A stretch of 38,754 nucleotides of DNA from Candidatus Pacearchaeota archaeon (GCA_017608025.1 JAFCGM010000002.1:70250-109003); one strand, 5' to 3'. Shown: positions 1 through 7,804, counted from the first letter of the stretch. The notes: generated by a model not told the origin, from the sequence alone. A program made the numbers and translations.

Positions 1-84
1 AATATGAGCAAGTCTTGAACCTTGACCTCCTGCTATAACAATTACTTGGCAATTTTTTATGAATTCTTTAATTTTGTTTTCCAT
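1..84 (-). CDS. Sugar nucleotidyltransferase, N-terminal 28 residues (runs off left edge)
   Basis: Reading the minus strand from the ATG at 84 gives MENKIKEFIKNC, then a hydrophobic strand and the loop AGGQGSRL, and the frame leaves the window at base 1. The G-G-x-G-[TS]-R-[LM] loop is the nucleotide-binding signature of the sugar-phosphate nucleotidyltransferase / MobA-like fold, which transfers NMP from an NTP to a sugar phosphate or related acceptor. The substrate cannot be named from 28 residues. No SD precedes the ATG. The hairpin repeat at 88-124 sits directly upstream, so it may lie in the leader or promoter. The fold is fairly sure; the specific activity is unknown. Confidence 0.7.
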   Translation of the reverse strand, partial: MENKIKEFIKNCQVIVIAGGQGSRLAHI

Positions 85-87
85 TTG

Positions 88-124
88 TTTCTTTTGGTAA
101 CTTGCGCTTTCTTTTGAAGAAAGC
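88..124 (-). repeat. Intergenic hairpin repeat, copy 1
   Basis: On the minus strand this reads GCTTTCTT-CAA-AAGAAAGC, a perfect 8-bp stem with a 3-nt loop, followed by GCAAGTTACC and AAAAGAAAC. The same hairpin-plus-tail layout recurs at 1444, 1717, 24357 and 24471. It lies immediately upstream of the nucleotidyltransferase start codon. Confidence 0.7.
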
Positions 125-126
125 TA

Positions 127-149
127 CGCCGGGAATGGTTTTTTAACCA
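127..149 (-). repeat. Degenerate copy of a tRNA 3' end
   Basis: The + strand segment CGCCGGGAATGG at 127-138 matches 234-245 exactly, which is the acceptor/T-arm end of the adjacent tRNA-Ser. The following bases still resemble the T-arm (ttttttaacc versus gatttgaacc). It looks like a decayed duplication of the tRNA 3' end about 107 bp downstream of the real gene. Confidence 0.45.
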
Positions 150-233
150 GCAAACCCTTTGGAAAAGTGTTTGCATTCCCAAAGATGTTTGTTCTTTGGG
201 GTTCGAAGACCTTTCTTACAAGAAAGGGATTCG

Positions 234-317
234 CGCCGGGAATGGGATTTGAACCCATACATCCCGAAGGAAACAGGATTTCCAGTCCTGCGCAGTACCA
301 GATTGTGCCATCCCGGC
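234..317 (-). tRNA. tRNA-Ser (anticodon GGA)
   Basis: The minus strand folds as a class II tRNA. The acceptor GCCGGGA pairs with TCCCGGC, a D-arm follows, and the anticodon stem CAGGA/TCCTG closes a CTGGAAA loop with anticodon GGA. A long variable arm (TTTCCTTCGGGATG region) and the T-arm GGGTTCAAATCCC complete it. The discriminator is G, as expected for serine tRNA, and CCA is not encoded. It decodes UCC/UCU serine codons. No intron is seen. Confidence 0.95.
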
Positions 318-393
318 ATAAATGTCTGATTAAAATAAGTGTTTTTAAGGTTTTGTTTTTAGAATTAATTAAAAAATAAAAAAAGCAAAGCAA

Positions 394-675
394 TTACCTA
401 AGCTTTGCAAAAATTTGTATTGCTACTGCGATTGCTCCAATCAATACCAAGATAAATGCTATTACTATGAATATCAATTCAACGTATTGAAGTCCTGGTA
501 TGCTTATTGATGGTGTTATTGCTGAGACAACTGCACTTAACAAAAGGAAAACTGCTCCAGAAGCAAGATATCCAACTTCTTTCTTAAGTGCGTCCATGTA
601 ACCACTGTATTTCAGAAAAGCAATTCCAAGAAGCAACGCAATTGCAACGTCAATGCTTGGTCCAAATACTGCCAT
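394..675 (-). CDS. Small three-helix membrane protein, unknown function
   Basis: This 93-residue protein is almost entirely hydrophobic. It has an N-terminal helix around AIALLLGIAFL, a second around GAVFLLLSAVVSAI and a C-terminal helix around YVELIFIVIAFILVLIGAIAVAI, ending in a basic KLR tail. That suggests three membrane segments with short loops. The ATG at 675 is preferred over an upstream in-frame GTG at 687, because AGGTGA at 684-689 is a good SD eight bases before the ATG and the GTG lies inside that SD. It lies alone between the tRNA-Ser gene and the dph2 remnant. No family is recognised and no catalytic residues stand out. Confidence 0.75.
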   Translation of the reverse strand: MAVFGPSIDVAIALLLGIAFLKYSGYMDALKKEVGYLASGAVFLLLSAVVSAITPSISIPGLQYVELIFIVIAFILVLIGAIAVAIQIFAKLR

Positions 676-751
676 GCGTGATATCACCTGTTAAGTATAA
701 GAAAAACACTATATATAAAACTGATTAATCACTATGCAATAATACTTTATT

Positions 752-1000
752 TCATATTTTTGAATGTCCGTAATTAACTATTAAATCAAAGTTGTATTTT
801 TCAAGAAAAAACGGGACATCACAAGCACCAAAATTTGAACCCATCCAAATAAAAATTTCAGAATTTGTTTTTTTCTCAAGCTCTTTTGAGATTTCTGTTG
901 CTTTTTCTTTTAATCCGTCTGGAAATTGCAGGCAAACTTTTTTTGCTTTTGAATTGTTTATTTTCTTTGCAATTTTTTCAATTTCAAAATCATATTCCAT
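752..1000 (-). pseudogene. dph2: Truncated dph2 (diphthamide synthase, N-terminal part only)
   Basis: The 82 residues match the first domain of archaeal Dph2, with LQFPDGLKE, a FGACDVPF segment whose Cys would be the first [4Fe-4S] ligand, and IVNYGHS. Archaeal Dph2 normally has roughly 300-350 residues in three repeated domains with a further cluster Cys in each. Here the frame stops four residues after GHS, and the 60-75 bases beyond contain no continuation in any frame before the next gene. Dph2 makes the first C-C bond of diphthamide on His of EF2, which one domain cannot be expected to do. It is best read as a 3'-deleted remnant. dph6, which acts last in the same pathway, lies about 0.8 kb away. 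An intact dph2 elsewhere in the genome is possible. Confidence 0.75.
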
Positions 1001-1020
1001 ATCTTTTTTTTGCAGAATAA

Positions 1021-1029
1021 ATTTATAAA
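1021..1029 (+). promoter_or_regulatory. TATA box of the DUF357 gene
   Basis: The TTTATAAAC-like box is centred about 26 nt before the ATG at 1051. That spacing puts the transcription start on that ATG (leaderless mRNA) and argues against the earlier ATG at 1033, which would lie upstream of transcription. Confidence 0.6.
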
Positions 1030-1050
1030 CATATGGTTTTAATTTATCTT

Positions 1051-1338
1051 ATGAAAAAAGTTTCAGAGGAAAAGCTGAAAAAATACTTCGCACTTACAGA
1101 ATCAGCATTGAAAAAAGCAAAGCTTTCAAAAAATCTTTCTGAAAAGGAGAAGGAAATTGCTCTTCAATTTAAGGATTTTTGCAAAAGGTATTTGTCTGAT
1201 GCTCGTCACTTCAAAGAAAAAGGCAACTATGTAACAGCTTTTGCGGCACTTAACTATGCTCATGCATGGCTTGATGCCGGAGCAATTCAAGGATTATTTG
1301 ATGTCAAAGGGCAAAATCACTTATTTACAATTGACTAA
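1051..1338 (+). CDS. DUF357 family protein
   Basis: This 95-residue helical protein carries the DUF357 signature YLSDARHFKEKGNYVTAFAA followed by NYAHAWLDAG near residues 51-80. The family is small, mostly archaeal and of unknown biochemical role. The length is normal. The predicted start is the ATG at 1051 and not the upstream ATG at 1033, because the TATA box fits leaderless transcription from 1051 and neither start has an SD. It is divergent from the dph2 remnant, so the two may once have shared a promoter region. Family assignment is firm; function is unknown. Confidence 0.85.
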   Translation: MKKVSEEKLKKYFALTESALKKAKLSKNLSEKEKEIALQFKDFCKRYLSDARHFKEKGNYVTAFAALNYAHAWLDAGAIQGLFDVKGQNHLFTID

Positions 1339-1398
1339 ATAATGACTTGTTGGCTGGGCTTTCTTAAAATTTTGAGTGAAGCAAGAATTTTTGGCAAC

Positions 1399-1421
1399 TT
1401 GCCTTTTTCAGAAAAAGGCAA
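1399..1421. repeat. 10-bp perfect hairpin upstream of repeat copy 2
   Basis: The stem TTGCCTTTTT / AAAAAGGCAA closes a CAG loop. It lies in the 1339-1548 gap after DUF357 and before tRNA-Ala. It may help terminate DUF357 transcription, but it lacks a U-run directly after the stem and shares the 3-nt-loop design of the nearby repeats. Confidence 0.5.
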
Positions 1422-1443
1422 AGTGGACTGGTGGGGATCTGCC

Positions 1444-1479
1444 CTTTCTTTGGAAAAGAAAGTGCAAGTTGCCCAAAGA
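1444..1479 (+). repeat. Intergenic hairpin repeat, copy 2
   Basis: CTTTCTTT-GGA-AAAGAAAG is followed by TGCAAGTTGCCCAAAGAAA. A further palindrome, GTTTCTTTTGGAAAC, follows near 1489-1503. The whole 1339-1548 gap contains only these hairpins and no credible gene. Confidence 0.7.
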
Positions 1480-1548
1480 AAAGAACGAGTTTCTTTTGGA
1501 AACTTACTAGGAATCCCCTTTGAAAAAGATTGTTCAAATCCCAAAAAT

Positions 1549-1622
1549 TGGACTGGTCGGGATTTGAACCCGGGACCTCTCGATTGCCAACCGAGCGCTC
1601 TACCAGACTAAGCCACCAGCCC
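1549..1622 (-). tRNA. tRNA-Ala (anticodon GGC)
   Basis: Acceptor GGGCTGG pairs with CCAGTCC and contains the G3-U70 pair that identifies alanine tRNA. The anticodon stem CTCGG/TCGAG closes TTGGCAA with anticodon GGC. The T-arm CCGGGTTCAAATCCCG is perfect and the discriminator is A. CCA is not encoded and there is no intron. The overlapping reading frames on both strands are shadows of this gene. Confidence 0.95.
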
Positions 1623-1716
1623 AAGTTTAATTAAAATTAATGTATAAATAAAAAGAGTATATTTTTAAGACTTTAGATTGAAAAAAAGATAGGAATAAAT
1701 AAATTAGGTGCTGTTC

Positions 1717-1755
1717 CTTTCTTTAGAAAAGAAAGTGCAAGTGCCCAAAGAAACT
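1717..1755 (+). repeat. Intergenic hairpin repeat, copy 3
   Basis: CTTTCTTT-AGA-AAAGAAAG is followed by TGCAAGTGCCCAAAGAAACT. It lies 20-60 nt before the dph6 ATG, so it would form in the 5' leader if transcription starts upstream of it. Confidence 0.7.
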
Positions 1756-1776
1756 GCTATTGCAAAAGAGATTAAA

Positions 1777-2457
1777 ATGAAACTGGGAGTGTTGCTTAGT
1801 TCAGGGAAAGATTCTATTTTAGCTATGCATCGGGCTGCTGAAAAAAATGAGATTTCCTGTTTGATTACATTGGTTTCTGAAAACAAGGAAAGCTACATGT
1901 TTCACACTCCAAATATTTCTCTTGCCAAAGAGCAGGCAAAGTGTATGGAAATTCCTATTATTGTAGAAAAAACAAAAGGTATAAAAGAGAAAGAACTTGC
2001 TGATTTGGAACGAGCATTAAAAAAAGCAAAAGAAAAATATAAAATTTCTGGAATTTCAACTGGTGCACTTGCATCAAATTATCAGGCAAGTAGAATTAGA
2101 AACATCTGCGAAAAGCTTAATTTGAAATGCTTAAATCCTTTGTGGGAAATGGACCAGATTGAGTTGCTCAAAGATATTGTTAAGGAAAATTTTGATGTTA
2201 TAATTGTTGGTGTTTTTGCATATCCTTTTACTAAAAAATGGCTTGGCAAGAAAATTGATTACAAAGTTATTGAAGAACTGGCAAAGCTTGAAGAAAAATA
2301 TCAAATAAATCCTGCAGGAGAAGGTGGAGAAATTGAGACTTTTGTTTTGGATGCGCCAATGTTCAAGAAAAAAATTAAGATAATTGATTTTGACAAAGAA
2401 TATTCAAATTATTCTGGTGTGATGAAAATTAAAAAAATTCAGATTTTGGATAAATAG
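1777..2457 (+). CDS. dph6: Diphthine--ammonia ligase (Dph6, ATP-PPase family)
   Basis: The 226-residue protein opens with the PP-loop LLSSGKDS (residues 6-13). It continues with MHRAAEKNEI, an STGALASNYQ..RIRNICE segment and the late NPAGEGGEIETFVLDAP motif typical of the DUF71/Dph6 family. These enzymes use ATP and ammonium to amidate diphthine to diphthamide on EF2. The ATG at 1777 is chosen because it puts the PP-loop at its usual distance. The frame is open upstream through hairpin repeat copy 3, which is not expected to be coding. The only other diphthamide gene in view, dph2, is a truncated remnant about 0.8 kb upstream on the other strand, so substrate supply is uncertain. Length and motifs look intact. 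Confidence 0.9.
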   Translation: MKLGVLLSSGKDSILAMHRAAEKNEISCLITLVSENKESYMFHTPNISLAKEQAKCMEIPIIVEKTKGIKEKELADLERALKKAKEKYKISGISTGALASNYQASRIRNICEKLNLKCLNPLWEMDQIELLKDIVKENFDVIIVGVFAYPFTKKWLGKKIDYKVIEELAKLEEKYQINPAGEGGEIETFVLDAPMFKKKIKIIDFDKEYSNYSGVMKIKKIQILDK

Positions 2458-2516
2458 AAATCTTTTTAAAATGTTTAGTATAACATACAACGCGGTAAGT
2501 ATTATGAGGTGAAAAA

Positions 2517-2918
2517 ATGGTAAATTGGTATCAAACGCATGATAAAATTGTAGAAGAAATTGAAGATTATATTGGAATAAAAAAAGATAATACATCAGAC
2601 AATCCTCTGGGGGAATATCTTGTTAAAAAAATTTCAGAATCTGGGAGACCTCTAGAAATAATCAATACAGGAGCATTGTCAAATGAGATTCTTCCAAAAT
2701 ATGAATCTAAAGAACTAACTGACAACGACTTTCTTGCTTTTGGAAATGGAAAACTAAACAAAATCGGAGAAATTCATCCAAAAGACATTGACGGAATAAT
2801 TGTTTTTTACAATGGAGTTGTTTACCTTACAAATAAAGGTTCTTCTTTTATTGAACTAAAACAAATCATTGGAAAGCAAAGTGTAAGAAATACACTTGAC
2901 CCTTTACTGGTTAAGTGA
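2517..2918 (+). CDS. Hypothetical protein, 133 aa
   Basis: This soluble, mixed alpha/beta protein has no signal peptide or membrane segment. The start is well supported by GAGGTGA seven to eight bases before the ATG. It starts MVNWYQTHDK with an acidic helix. A GALSNEILPKYESKEL segment and a C-terminal strand-rich part (DGIIVFYNGVVYLTNKG) follow, then a basic tail. No known family is recognised. It lies between dph6 and metK in the same direction but has its own promoter space. It may be lineage-restricted. Confidence 0.7.
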   Translation: MVNWYQTHDKIVEEIEDYIGIKKDNTSDNPLGEYLVKKISESGRPLEIINTGALSNEILPKYESKELTDNDFLAFGNGKLNKIGEIHPKDIDGIIVFYNGVVYLTNKGSSFIELKQIIGKQSVRNTLDPLLVK

Positions 2919-2952
2919 TTTTTTATCTTTATTATTTAGTATAATTAAACTT

Positions 2953-2960
2953 AAATATAA
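2953..2960 (+). promoter_or_regulatory. TATA box of metK
   Basis: AAATATAA is centred about 23 nt before the metK ATG, which has no SD. This fits a leaderless transcript. Confidence 0.55.
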
Positions 2961-2978
2961 GTTTTTAATTAGAAAGTT

Positions 2979-4151
2979 ATGGCAGATTCTTATATAATAA
3001 CTAGTGAGAGTGTTTCAGACGGGCATCCAGATAAAGTTTGCGACCAGATTTCTGATGGAATACTTGACAAGATTTATTCCCAAGATCCTGAAGGAAAAGT
3101 TGCAATAGAAACTGTTGTTACAAAAAACAAAGTGATTATTGTCGGGGAAATAAGCACAAAAGCTGAATTCAATGCAGCTTCTGTTGCACGGGAAATTATA
3201 AAAGAAATTGGTTATGACAAGCCAGAATATGAATTTTCTAACAGCTCAGCAAATATTGAAACATATATACATCATCAAAGTCCGGATATTGCGCAAGGAG
3301 TTGACAAGGGAGGTGCTGGTGACCAAGGAATAATGTTCGGATATGCTACAAACGAAACAAAAGAACTAATGCCTCTTCCGATTTTATATGCTCACAAACT
3401 AACTCAAAAACTTTCTGAACTAAGAAAAAATAAAGAAATTCCTTATTTGCGGCCTGATGCAAAATCCCAGGTTTCTGTAAAATATGTGAATGGGAAGCCG
3501 AAAAGAATTTCCACAATAGTGGTTGGTGCTTCGCATGATTCTGAAATTTCAGAAGAGCAAGTTAGAGAAGATATTATAAAAAAAGTAATAAAACCTGTTT
3601 GCGAAAAATGGATTGACAAGAAAACAAAAATTTTTGTTAATGGAACTGGAAAATTTGTAAAATGCGGTCCTGCTGCAGATTCTGGACTTACTGGAAGAAA
3701 AATCATTGTTGACACTTATGGAGGAATTGGAAGCCACGGTGGTGGATGCTTTTCTGGAAAAGACCCAAGCAAAGTTGATCGAAGCGCAAGCTATATGGCA
3801 AGATATATTGCAAAAAATCTTGTTGCTGCAGGCGTATGCGATTCTTGCGAGATACAGCTGGCTTACTGCATTGGAATTGCTGAACCAGTTTCAGTTTATG
3901 TTTCTGCCAAAAATTCGAAATTCTCAAATGCTGAGCTTGAAAAGATTGTGAGAAAAATATTTCCGCTAACTCCAAAAGGAATAATAAAGCATCTTAAACT
4001 AAACCGCCCTATTTACAGAAAAACAGCTGCATTTGGACATTTTGGAAGAGAAAATGAAGATTTTGAATGGGAAAAAACAAACATGGTTGATAAAATAAAT
4101 GAAGAACTTAAAAAAAGAAGAAAATTTTCATTTAAGATATGGTATGAATAA
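2979..4151 (+). CDS. metK: S-adenosylmethionine synthetase, bacterial type
   Basis: At 390 residues this matches bacterial/eukaryotic MetK from end to end. It has the N-terminal SESVSDGHPDKVCDQISD, GAGDQGIMFGYA around residue 110, and the FSGKDPSKVDRSASYMARY segment with the loop GGGCFSGKDP near 255. It makes S-adenosylmethionine from methionine and ATP as a homo-oligomer. Most archaea instead use a divergent archaeal MAT with a different motif order, so this copy was probably acquired from bacteria. All expected catalytic Asp, Lys and Arg positions are present by eye. Its stop at 4151 directly touches the stop of the convergent regulator gene. Confidence 0.95.
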   Translation: MADSYIITSESVSDGHPDKVCDQISDGILDKIYSQDPEGKVAIETVVTKNKVIIVGEISTKAEFNAASVAREIIKEIGYDKPEYEFSNSSANIETYIHHQSPDIAQGVDKGGAGDQGIMFGYATNETKELMPLPILYAHKLTQKLSELRKNKEIPYLRPDAKSQVSVKYVNGKPKRISTIVVGASHDSEISEEQVREDIIKKVIKPVCEKWIDKKTKIFVNGTGKFVKCGPAADSGLTGRKIIVDTYGGIGSHGGGCFSGKDPSKVDRSASYMARYIAKNLVAAGVCDSCEIQLAYCIGIAEPVSVYVSAKNSKFSNAELEKIVRKIFPLTPKGIIKHLKLNRPIYRKTAAFGHFGRENEDFEWEKTNMVDKINEELKKRRKFSFKIWYE

Positions 4152-4502
4152 TCAGGACTTCCAATTATATAATTCTCTTTTGATGTTTTTTGTCCAATTG
4201 TCGATTATTTCCTCAATTTTTTTCTGAATTACCTCATTTCCTTTTATTTTGTAACGAAAAATATATCCGCCGTTTTCAAGATTTTCTTGCATGCGGTCAA
4301 CTACATTCAGCAAGAAAAGCTTTTTCATTGCTCTTTGTGCAGTTGTTAAGTCCAAGTTGAGAGTCTCAGCAATTGTTCTTGAAGACATGTATTTTGGGTT
4401 TTTAATTAAAAAAAGAAGCAAAGCATATTCTGTTTTTGTAAGGTTTAAACTACATCTAAACACTTCATTCATATCAAATTTTTTGCAAGCGAAATTTATC
4501 AT
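4152..4502 (-). CDS. Winged-helix transcriptional regulator
   Basis: The 116-residue protein has a winged-helix core at residues 20-85: LTKTEYALLLFLIKNP, SSRTIAETLNLDLTTAQRAMKKLF, then a beta-wing with YIFRYKI. A charged helix ends it (IIDNWTKNIKREL). This resembles the TrmB/MarR-like archaeal regulators that read sugar or redox signals, but no ligand-binding domain is attached. The start is supported by AGGAGAT seven bases before the ATG. It may be cotranscribed with, or regulate, the neighbouring gdhA operon; that link is inference. Confidence 0.75.
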   Translation of the reverse strand: MINFACKKFDMNEVFRCSLNLTKTEYALLLFLIKNPKYMSSRTIAETLNLDLTTAQRAMKKLFLLNVVDRMQENLENGGYIFRYKIKGNEVIQKKIEEIIDNWTKNIKRELYNWKS

Positions 4503-4532
4503 TTTTTTAATCTCCTGCTTTTTATGAAACTT

Positions 4533-5789
4533 TTATTCTATGCATCCTTCTGCTTTCTTTTTTGCTTTTATTATTCTTTTTGCAGCATGTGCGTAAGCAG
4601 CAATTCTAAAGGACACATTAAACTTTTGAACATAATCATTAAAAAGGATTTTGAAGGTTTCTGACATCCTCTCTTCAAGGTTCTTTAACACTTTTGTTTC
4701 TTTCCAGTGCTGATTTTTTTTATTTTGAAGCCACTCAAAATAAGAAACAGTTACTCCACCAGCATTTGCCAGTATGTCGGGCAGTACTATTATTTTTCTT
4801 TTGAACAGAATTTCATCCGCCTTTTCTGAAATCGGGCCGTTTGCAAGTTCAAGAATAATTTTAGCTTTTATCTTATTAGCGTTTTTTTCAGTAATAACAT
4901 TTTCAAGTGCAGCAGGAACAAGAACATCTACATCAGTTTCCAAAAGCTCTTCATTTGAAATCCTTTTTCCTGGAAAAGTTGAAACAGGTTGTGTTCTTTT
5001 GTGTTTAATAAGTTTTTCAATATTAAGCCCGTCTTTGTTGTAAATTCCGCCTTTGCTGTCGCTTACTGCAATTATGTTGTAGCCTTGCTTGCTAGCAATT
5101 TCTGCAAAATTTCTTCCTGCATTTCCAAATCCCTGAATTGCTATTGTTGCATTTTTTGGAATTTTATACTCTTCTGCTGCTTTTTTGAGAACATAAAATC
5201 CACCCATTGCTGTTGAATAGCTTCTTGCTTCGCTTCCGCCTGCTGATATTGGCTTTCCTGTAAATGCTGCAGGAACTTTTTTGCCTTTTATTTTGTTGTA
5301 TTCATCGCTCATCCATGCCATTATTTGTGGATTTGTGTAAACATCTGGCGCAGGAATATCTGTTTCAGGTCCTATAATTAGATGCATTTGCCTTACAAAT
5401 TCGCGACTTATTTTCTCAATATCCTGGTCTGAATATTCCTTAGGATTTATTTCAATTCCGCCTTTTCCTCCTCCATAAGGAAGATTCATTAATGCGTTTT
5501 TCAAGGACATCCACAAAGAAAGGGCTGAAACCTCATCTAAGTCAACTTTTGAGTGGTATCTTATTCCGCCTTTTGCAGGTCCTCTTTCTGTGTTAAAATG
5601 AACTCTGTAAGCATGGAAAATCTTAAACCCTTTTGAGGTTTTTAGTGGAAAATTAACTGAAATTGTTTTTGAAGGAATTGTCATACTTTTCAAATCAAAA
5701 TCTGTTAATGAAAAAGAATTATCTTTTTCTGAATAATACTTTAAATTATTCTTAAACTTTGCAACTGCGTCATCTAAAATGCTTGCCAT
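4533..5789 (-). CDS. gdhA: Glutamate dehydrogenase
   Basis: The 418-residue protein has the full Glu/Leu/Phe/Val dehydrogenase signature. FNTERGPAKGGIRYH and LPYGGGKGGIEI carry the substrate lysines, PAPDVYTNPQIMAWM follows, and the Rossmann motif is IQGFGNAGRNFAE. It interconverts glutamate and 2-oxoglutarate plus ammonia with NAD(P)H. Length is normal. The ATG at 5789 is preferred over an in-frame GTG at 5801, because GAGAGGTGG is a strong SD with 8-nt spacing to the ATG. trxB stops one base before this ATG, so the two are translationally coupled. It is the last gene of a trxA-trxB-gdhA operon. Confidence 0.95.
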   Translation of the reverse strand: MASILDDAVAKFKNNLKYYSEKDNSFSLTDFDLKSMTIPSKTISVNFPLKTSKGFKIFHAYRVHFNTERGPAKGGIRYHSKVDLDEVSALSLWMSLKNALMNLPYGGGKGGIEINPKEYSDQDIEKISREFVRQMHLIIGPETDIPAPDVYTNPQIMAWMSDEYNKIKGKKVPAAFTGKPISAGGSEARSYSTAMGGFYVLKKAAEEYKIPKNATIAIQGFGNAGRNFAEIASKQGYNIIAVSDSKGGIYNKDGLNIEKLIKHKRTQPVSTFPGKRISNEELLETDVDVLVPAALENVITEKNANKIKAKIILELANGPISEKADEILFKRKIIVLPDILANAGGVTVSYFEWLQNKKNQHWKETKVLKNLEERMSETFKILFNDYVQKFNVSFRIAAYAHAAKRIIKAKKKAEGCIE

Positions 5790-5790
5790 T

Positions 5791-6690
5791 TCAGTTGCCA
5801 CCTCTCAATTGTTCATATGCTGTTACTGCTGATATTGCTCCGTCAGAAATTGCTGTGGCAACCTGCCGGAATTTTTTTGATGCAATATCTCCAACAGCAA
5901 AAAAACCTTTTTGGCTTGACTGCATTGTATTATCAACAACAATATATCCTTTTTTATCTTTTTTAATATTAAATTTCAATAAGGAAGTGTCTGGAAAAGA
6001 ACCAATTTCAATGAAAATTCCGTCAACTTTCAAATTCTTGTTGCCTTTTAAATCAATAGATTCTACAAACTTGCTTCCATTTATTTTCTTTATTTCCTGA
6101 TTAAGAACAAGGTTGATTTTTTTGTTTTTTCGAACTTGAGAAACCCATGCAGGTTCTGCGCGAAATTCTTCTCGCCGATGGATAAGATAAACTTTTGAAG
6201 CGTGTTCTGAAAGCATTAAAGCAGATGTTAGTGCTGCGTTGCCTCCGCCAACAACTGCAACAGTTTTGTTTGCAAAAAGAGGTCCGTCGCATGTTGCGCA
6301 ATAGCTAACACCTTTTCCCAAAAATTCCTCTTCACCTGGAACATTAAGCTTATTGTGGAAAGTTCCTGTTCCGAAGATGACTTTCTCAGCAGAAAAGCTT
6401 TCTTTTTCAGTTTTTACAACAAAGCCTTTTTTTGTTTTTTCAATTGACTTTACTTCAGCAAAAGTTATTGGAATTTCAAGGGATTTTATATGCTCTTCCA
6501 TTTTTTTTGCCAGATCAATTCCTTTTATTTTTGGGTATGTAAGAAAATTGCAAATTTCATGTGCATTTAAAACAGTTCCACCAATGTCTTTTGTAATTAA
6601 TTCTATATCTAAAAGATACCTTTTTGCATAAACTGCTGCGCTAAGGCCAGCAGGTCCTCCGCCAACAATCATAAGCTCTTTTTGTCTCAT
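5791..6690 (-). CDS. trxB: Thioredoxin reductase
   Basis: The 299-residue flavoprotein has the FAD loop [15 protein letters not shown] (8-22), the redox pair CATC at 131-134 followed by DGPLF, the NADPH loop [12 protein letters not shown] (146-157) and the C-terminal FAD motif [11 protein letters not shown]. This is the low-molecular-weight TrxB type, which passes electrons from NADPH to thioredoxin. Its start overlaps the trxA stop (ATGA at 6687-6690), and its product most likely serves the thioredoxin next door. Length and active site look intact. Confidence 0.95.
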   Translation of the reverse strand: MRQKELMIVGGGPAGLSAAVYAKRYLLDIELITKDIGGTVLNAHEICNFLTYPKIKGIDLAKKMEEHIKSLEIPITFAEVKSIEKTKKGFVVKTEKESFSAEKVIFGTGTFHNKLNVPGEEEFLGKGVSYCATCDGPLFANKTVAVVGGGNAALTSALMLSEHASKVYLIHRREEFRAEPAWVSQVRKNKKINLVLNQEIKKINGSKFVESIDLKGNKNLKVDGIFIEIGSFPDTSLLKFNIKKDKKGYIVVDNTMQSSQKGFFAVGDIASKKFRQVATAISDGAISAVTAYEQLRGGN

Positions 6691-7019
6691 TTTATTTGAT
6701 TTAATATTGAATCTATCTTTTCTTTTAAAAGTTCTCTTGGCATGAAGCCTACAATTCTGTTAATTTCTCGTCCATTTTTCATTACAACCATGCACGGTAT
6801 GCCTGTTATGTTGTGCATTGCTGAAAGCTCTTGCTCTTCTTGAGTATTTATTTTTACAAATTTCAGTCTATTTTCATATTCCTCACTTAGTTCACTAAAA
6901 ACCGGAGCCATCATTCTGCATGGTCCGCACCATTCTGCCCAAAAATCAACTATTACTGGAATTTCTAAGTCAACAACTTCTTTTCTGAAATTTTCTTTAT
7001 TTACTTCTTTCACAGTCAT
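6687..7019 (-). CDS. trxA: Thioredoxin
   Basis: This 110-residue single-domain thioredoxin has the active site WCGPC at 30-34, FWAEW before it, and the cis-proline segment [11 protein letters not shown] near 75-85. There is an extra Cys directly after the cis-Pro. It is a cytosolic dithiol reductant reduced by the adjacent TrxB. The start is supported by AGGAGAT five bases before the ATG. It heads the trxA-trxB-gdhA operon. Confidence 0.95.
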   Translation of the reverse strand: MTVKEVNKENFRKEVVDLEIPVIVDFWAEWCGPCRMMAPVFSELSEEYENRLKFVKINTQEEQELSAMHNITGIPCMVVMKNGREINRIVGFMPRELLKEKIDSILNQIK

Positions 7020-7103
7020 TTTAATCTCCTTTTAAGAGTACTGATGAAATTTGTCTTTATAAAAGATTCTGTGTACTGAAAATAAAAGAGAATAAATAGC
7101 AGT

Positions 7104-7283
7104 TTATCTTTTTTTAAAATTATAAACAAAAACAACACTCAATCCAAGAACAATCCCGATAAGCATTCCTAGCCATGTGCTACTGAAAAAAGAGCCAATA
7201 ATAACTCCAAGACCAATTGCAATTGAAAAAACAATTGGCAGCCAATAATTGAATGTCTTTAATTTTCTCAACTGCTTTTTCAT
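7104..7283 (-). CDS. Small two-helix membrane protein, 59 aa
   Basis: The minus strand from the ATG at 7283 encodes a basic N-terminus (MKKQLRKLKTFNYW), one hydrophobic helix (PIVFSIAIGLGVIIGSFF), a short turn (SSTWLG), a second helix (MLIGIVLGLSVVFVYNF) and a KKR tail. The even hydrophobicity, charged ends and clean stop argue for a real gene, although it is below usual length cut-offs. AT-rich sequence near 7300-7309 could be its TATA box. Function is unknown. It lies between trxA and the secreted protein at 7379. Confidence 0.65.
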   Translation of the reverse strand: MKKQLRKLKTFNYWLPIVFSIAIGLGVIIGSFFSSTWLGMLIGIVLGLSVVFVYNFKKR

Positions 7284-7378
7284 TAATAAAAATACAAACT
7301 AGTAAAATAAAACTCTTACTATTAATTGCTGTGTGCAGTTTGGAAAAAATTAAATAGTGATAAATTTTAAAAGAATAT

Positions 7379-7804
7379 ATGAAAAAAATACTGTTAATAT
7401 TAATTCCTTTGTTACTTGTTCCTGTTGTTTTTGCTGAAACTGAACTAAGGTTTTCAGATGATTTCTCAGTAGATGGAAATGAAGTAACTTTGAAGGGGAC
7501 AGAAAAAAAATTTGAATTACCAAAAAATATTGAAGAAGAGCTGGGTCTGCCAGAAAATATTGAATTAAAATCAATATATATTTACTTGATTAATGACACT
7601 CCAATGATTAACATTGAACTTATTGCACACATTAACTTTTATATTTTCACTTACAGTCCTGAAATAAAGGCAACAATAAATACAAAAACACAAGAAGTTA
7701 CTGATTTAGAACTTCCATGGTTTGCACGTGTTTTTGAAGAGAAAATTTTGAGAATAATTCAAAAAGAAACAAATTCAGCTGAACTTGAAATTATTTCTGA
7801 ATAA
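7379..7804 (+). CDS. Secreted protein of unknown function, 141 aa
   Basis: A clear signal peptide (MKKILLILIPLLLVPVVFAE, cleavage after VFA at about residue 19) precedes a roughly 120-residue beta-rich domain with no cysteines and no membrane anchor. A TATA-like TAAATAG near 7351-7357 lies about 25 nt before the ATG, so it is probably leaderless. Its last 14 bases overlap the end of the convergent hydrolase gene. No family is recognised. Confidence 0.7.
   Translation: MKKILLILIPLLLVPVVFAETELRFSDDFSVDGNEVTLKGTEKKFELPKNIEEELGLPENIELKSIYIYLINDTPMINIELIAHINFYIFTYSPEIKATINTKTQEVTDLELPWFARVFEEKILRIIQKETNSAELEIISE

Noticed and set aside
124-393. Open frames across the tRNA-Ser region
   Set aside because: They run through a clear tRNA and the hairpin repeat, and have no protein-like composition.
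1342-1624. Open frames on both strands over tRNA-Ala
   Set aside because: Shadows of the tRNA gene and hairpin repeats.
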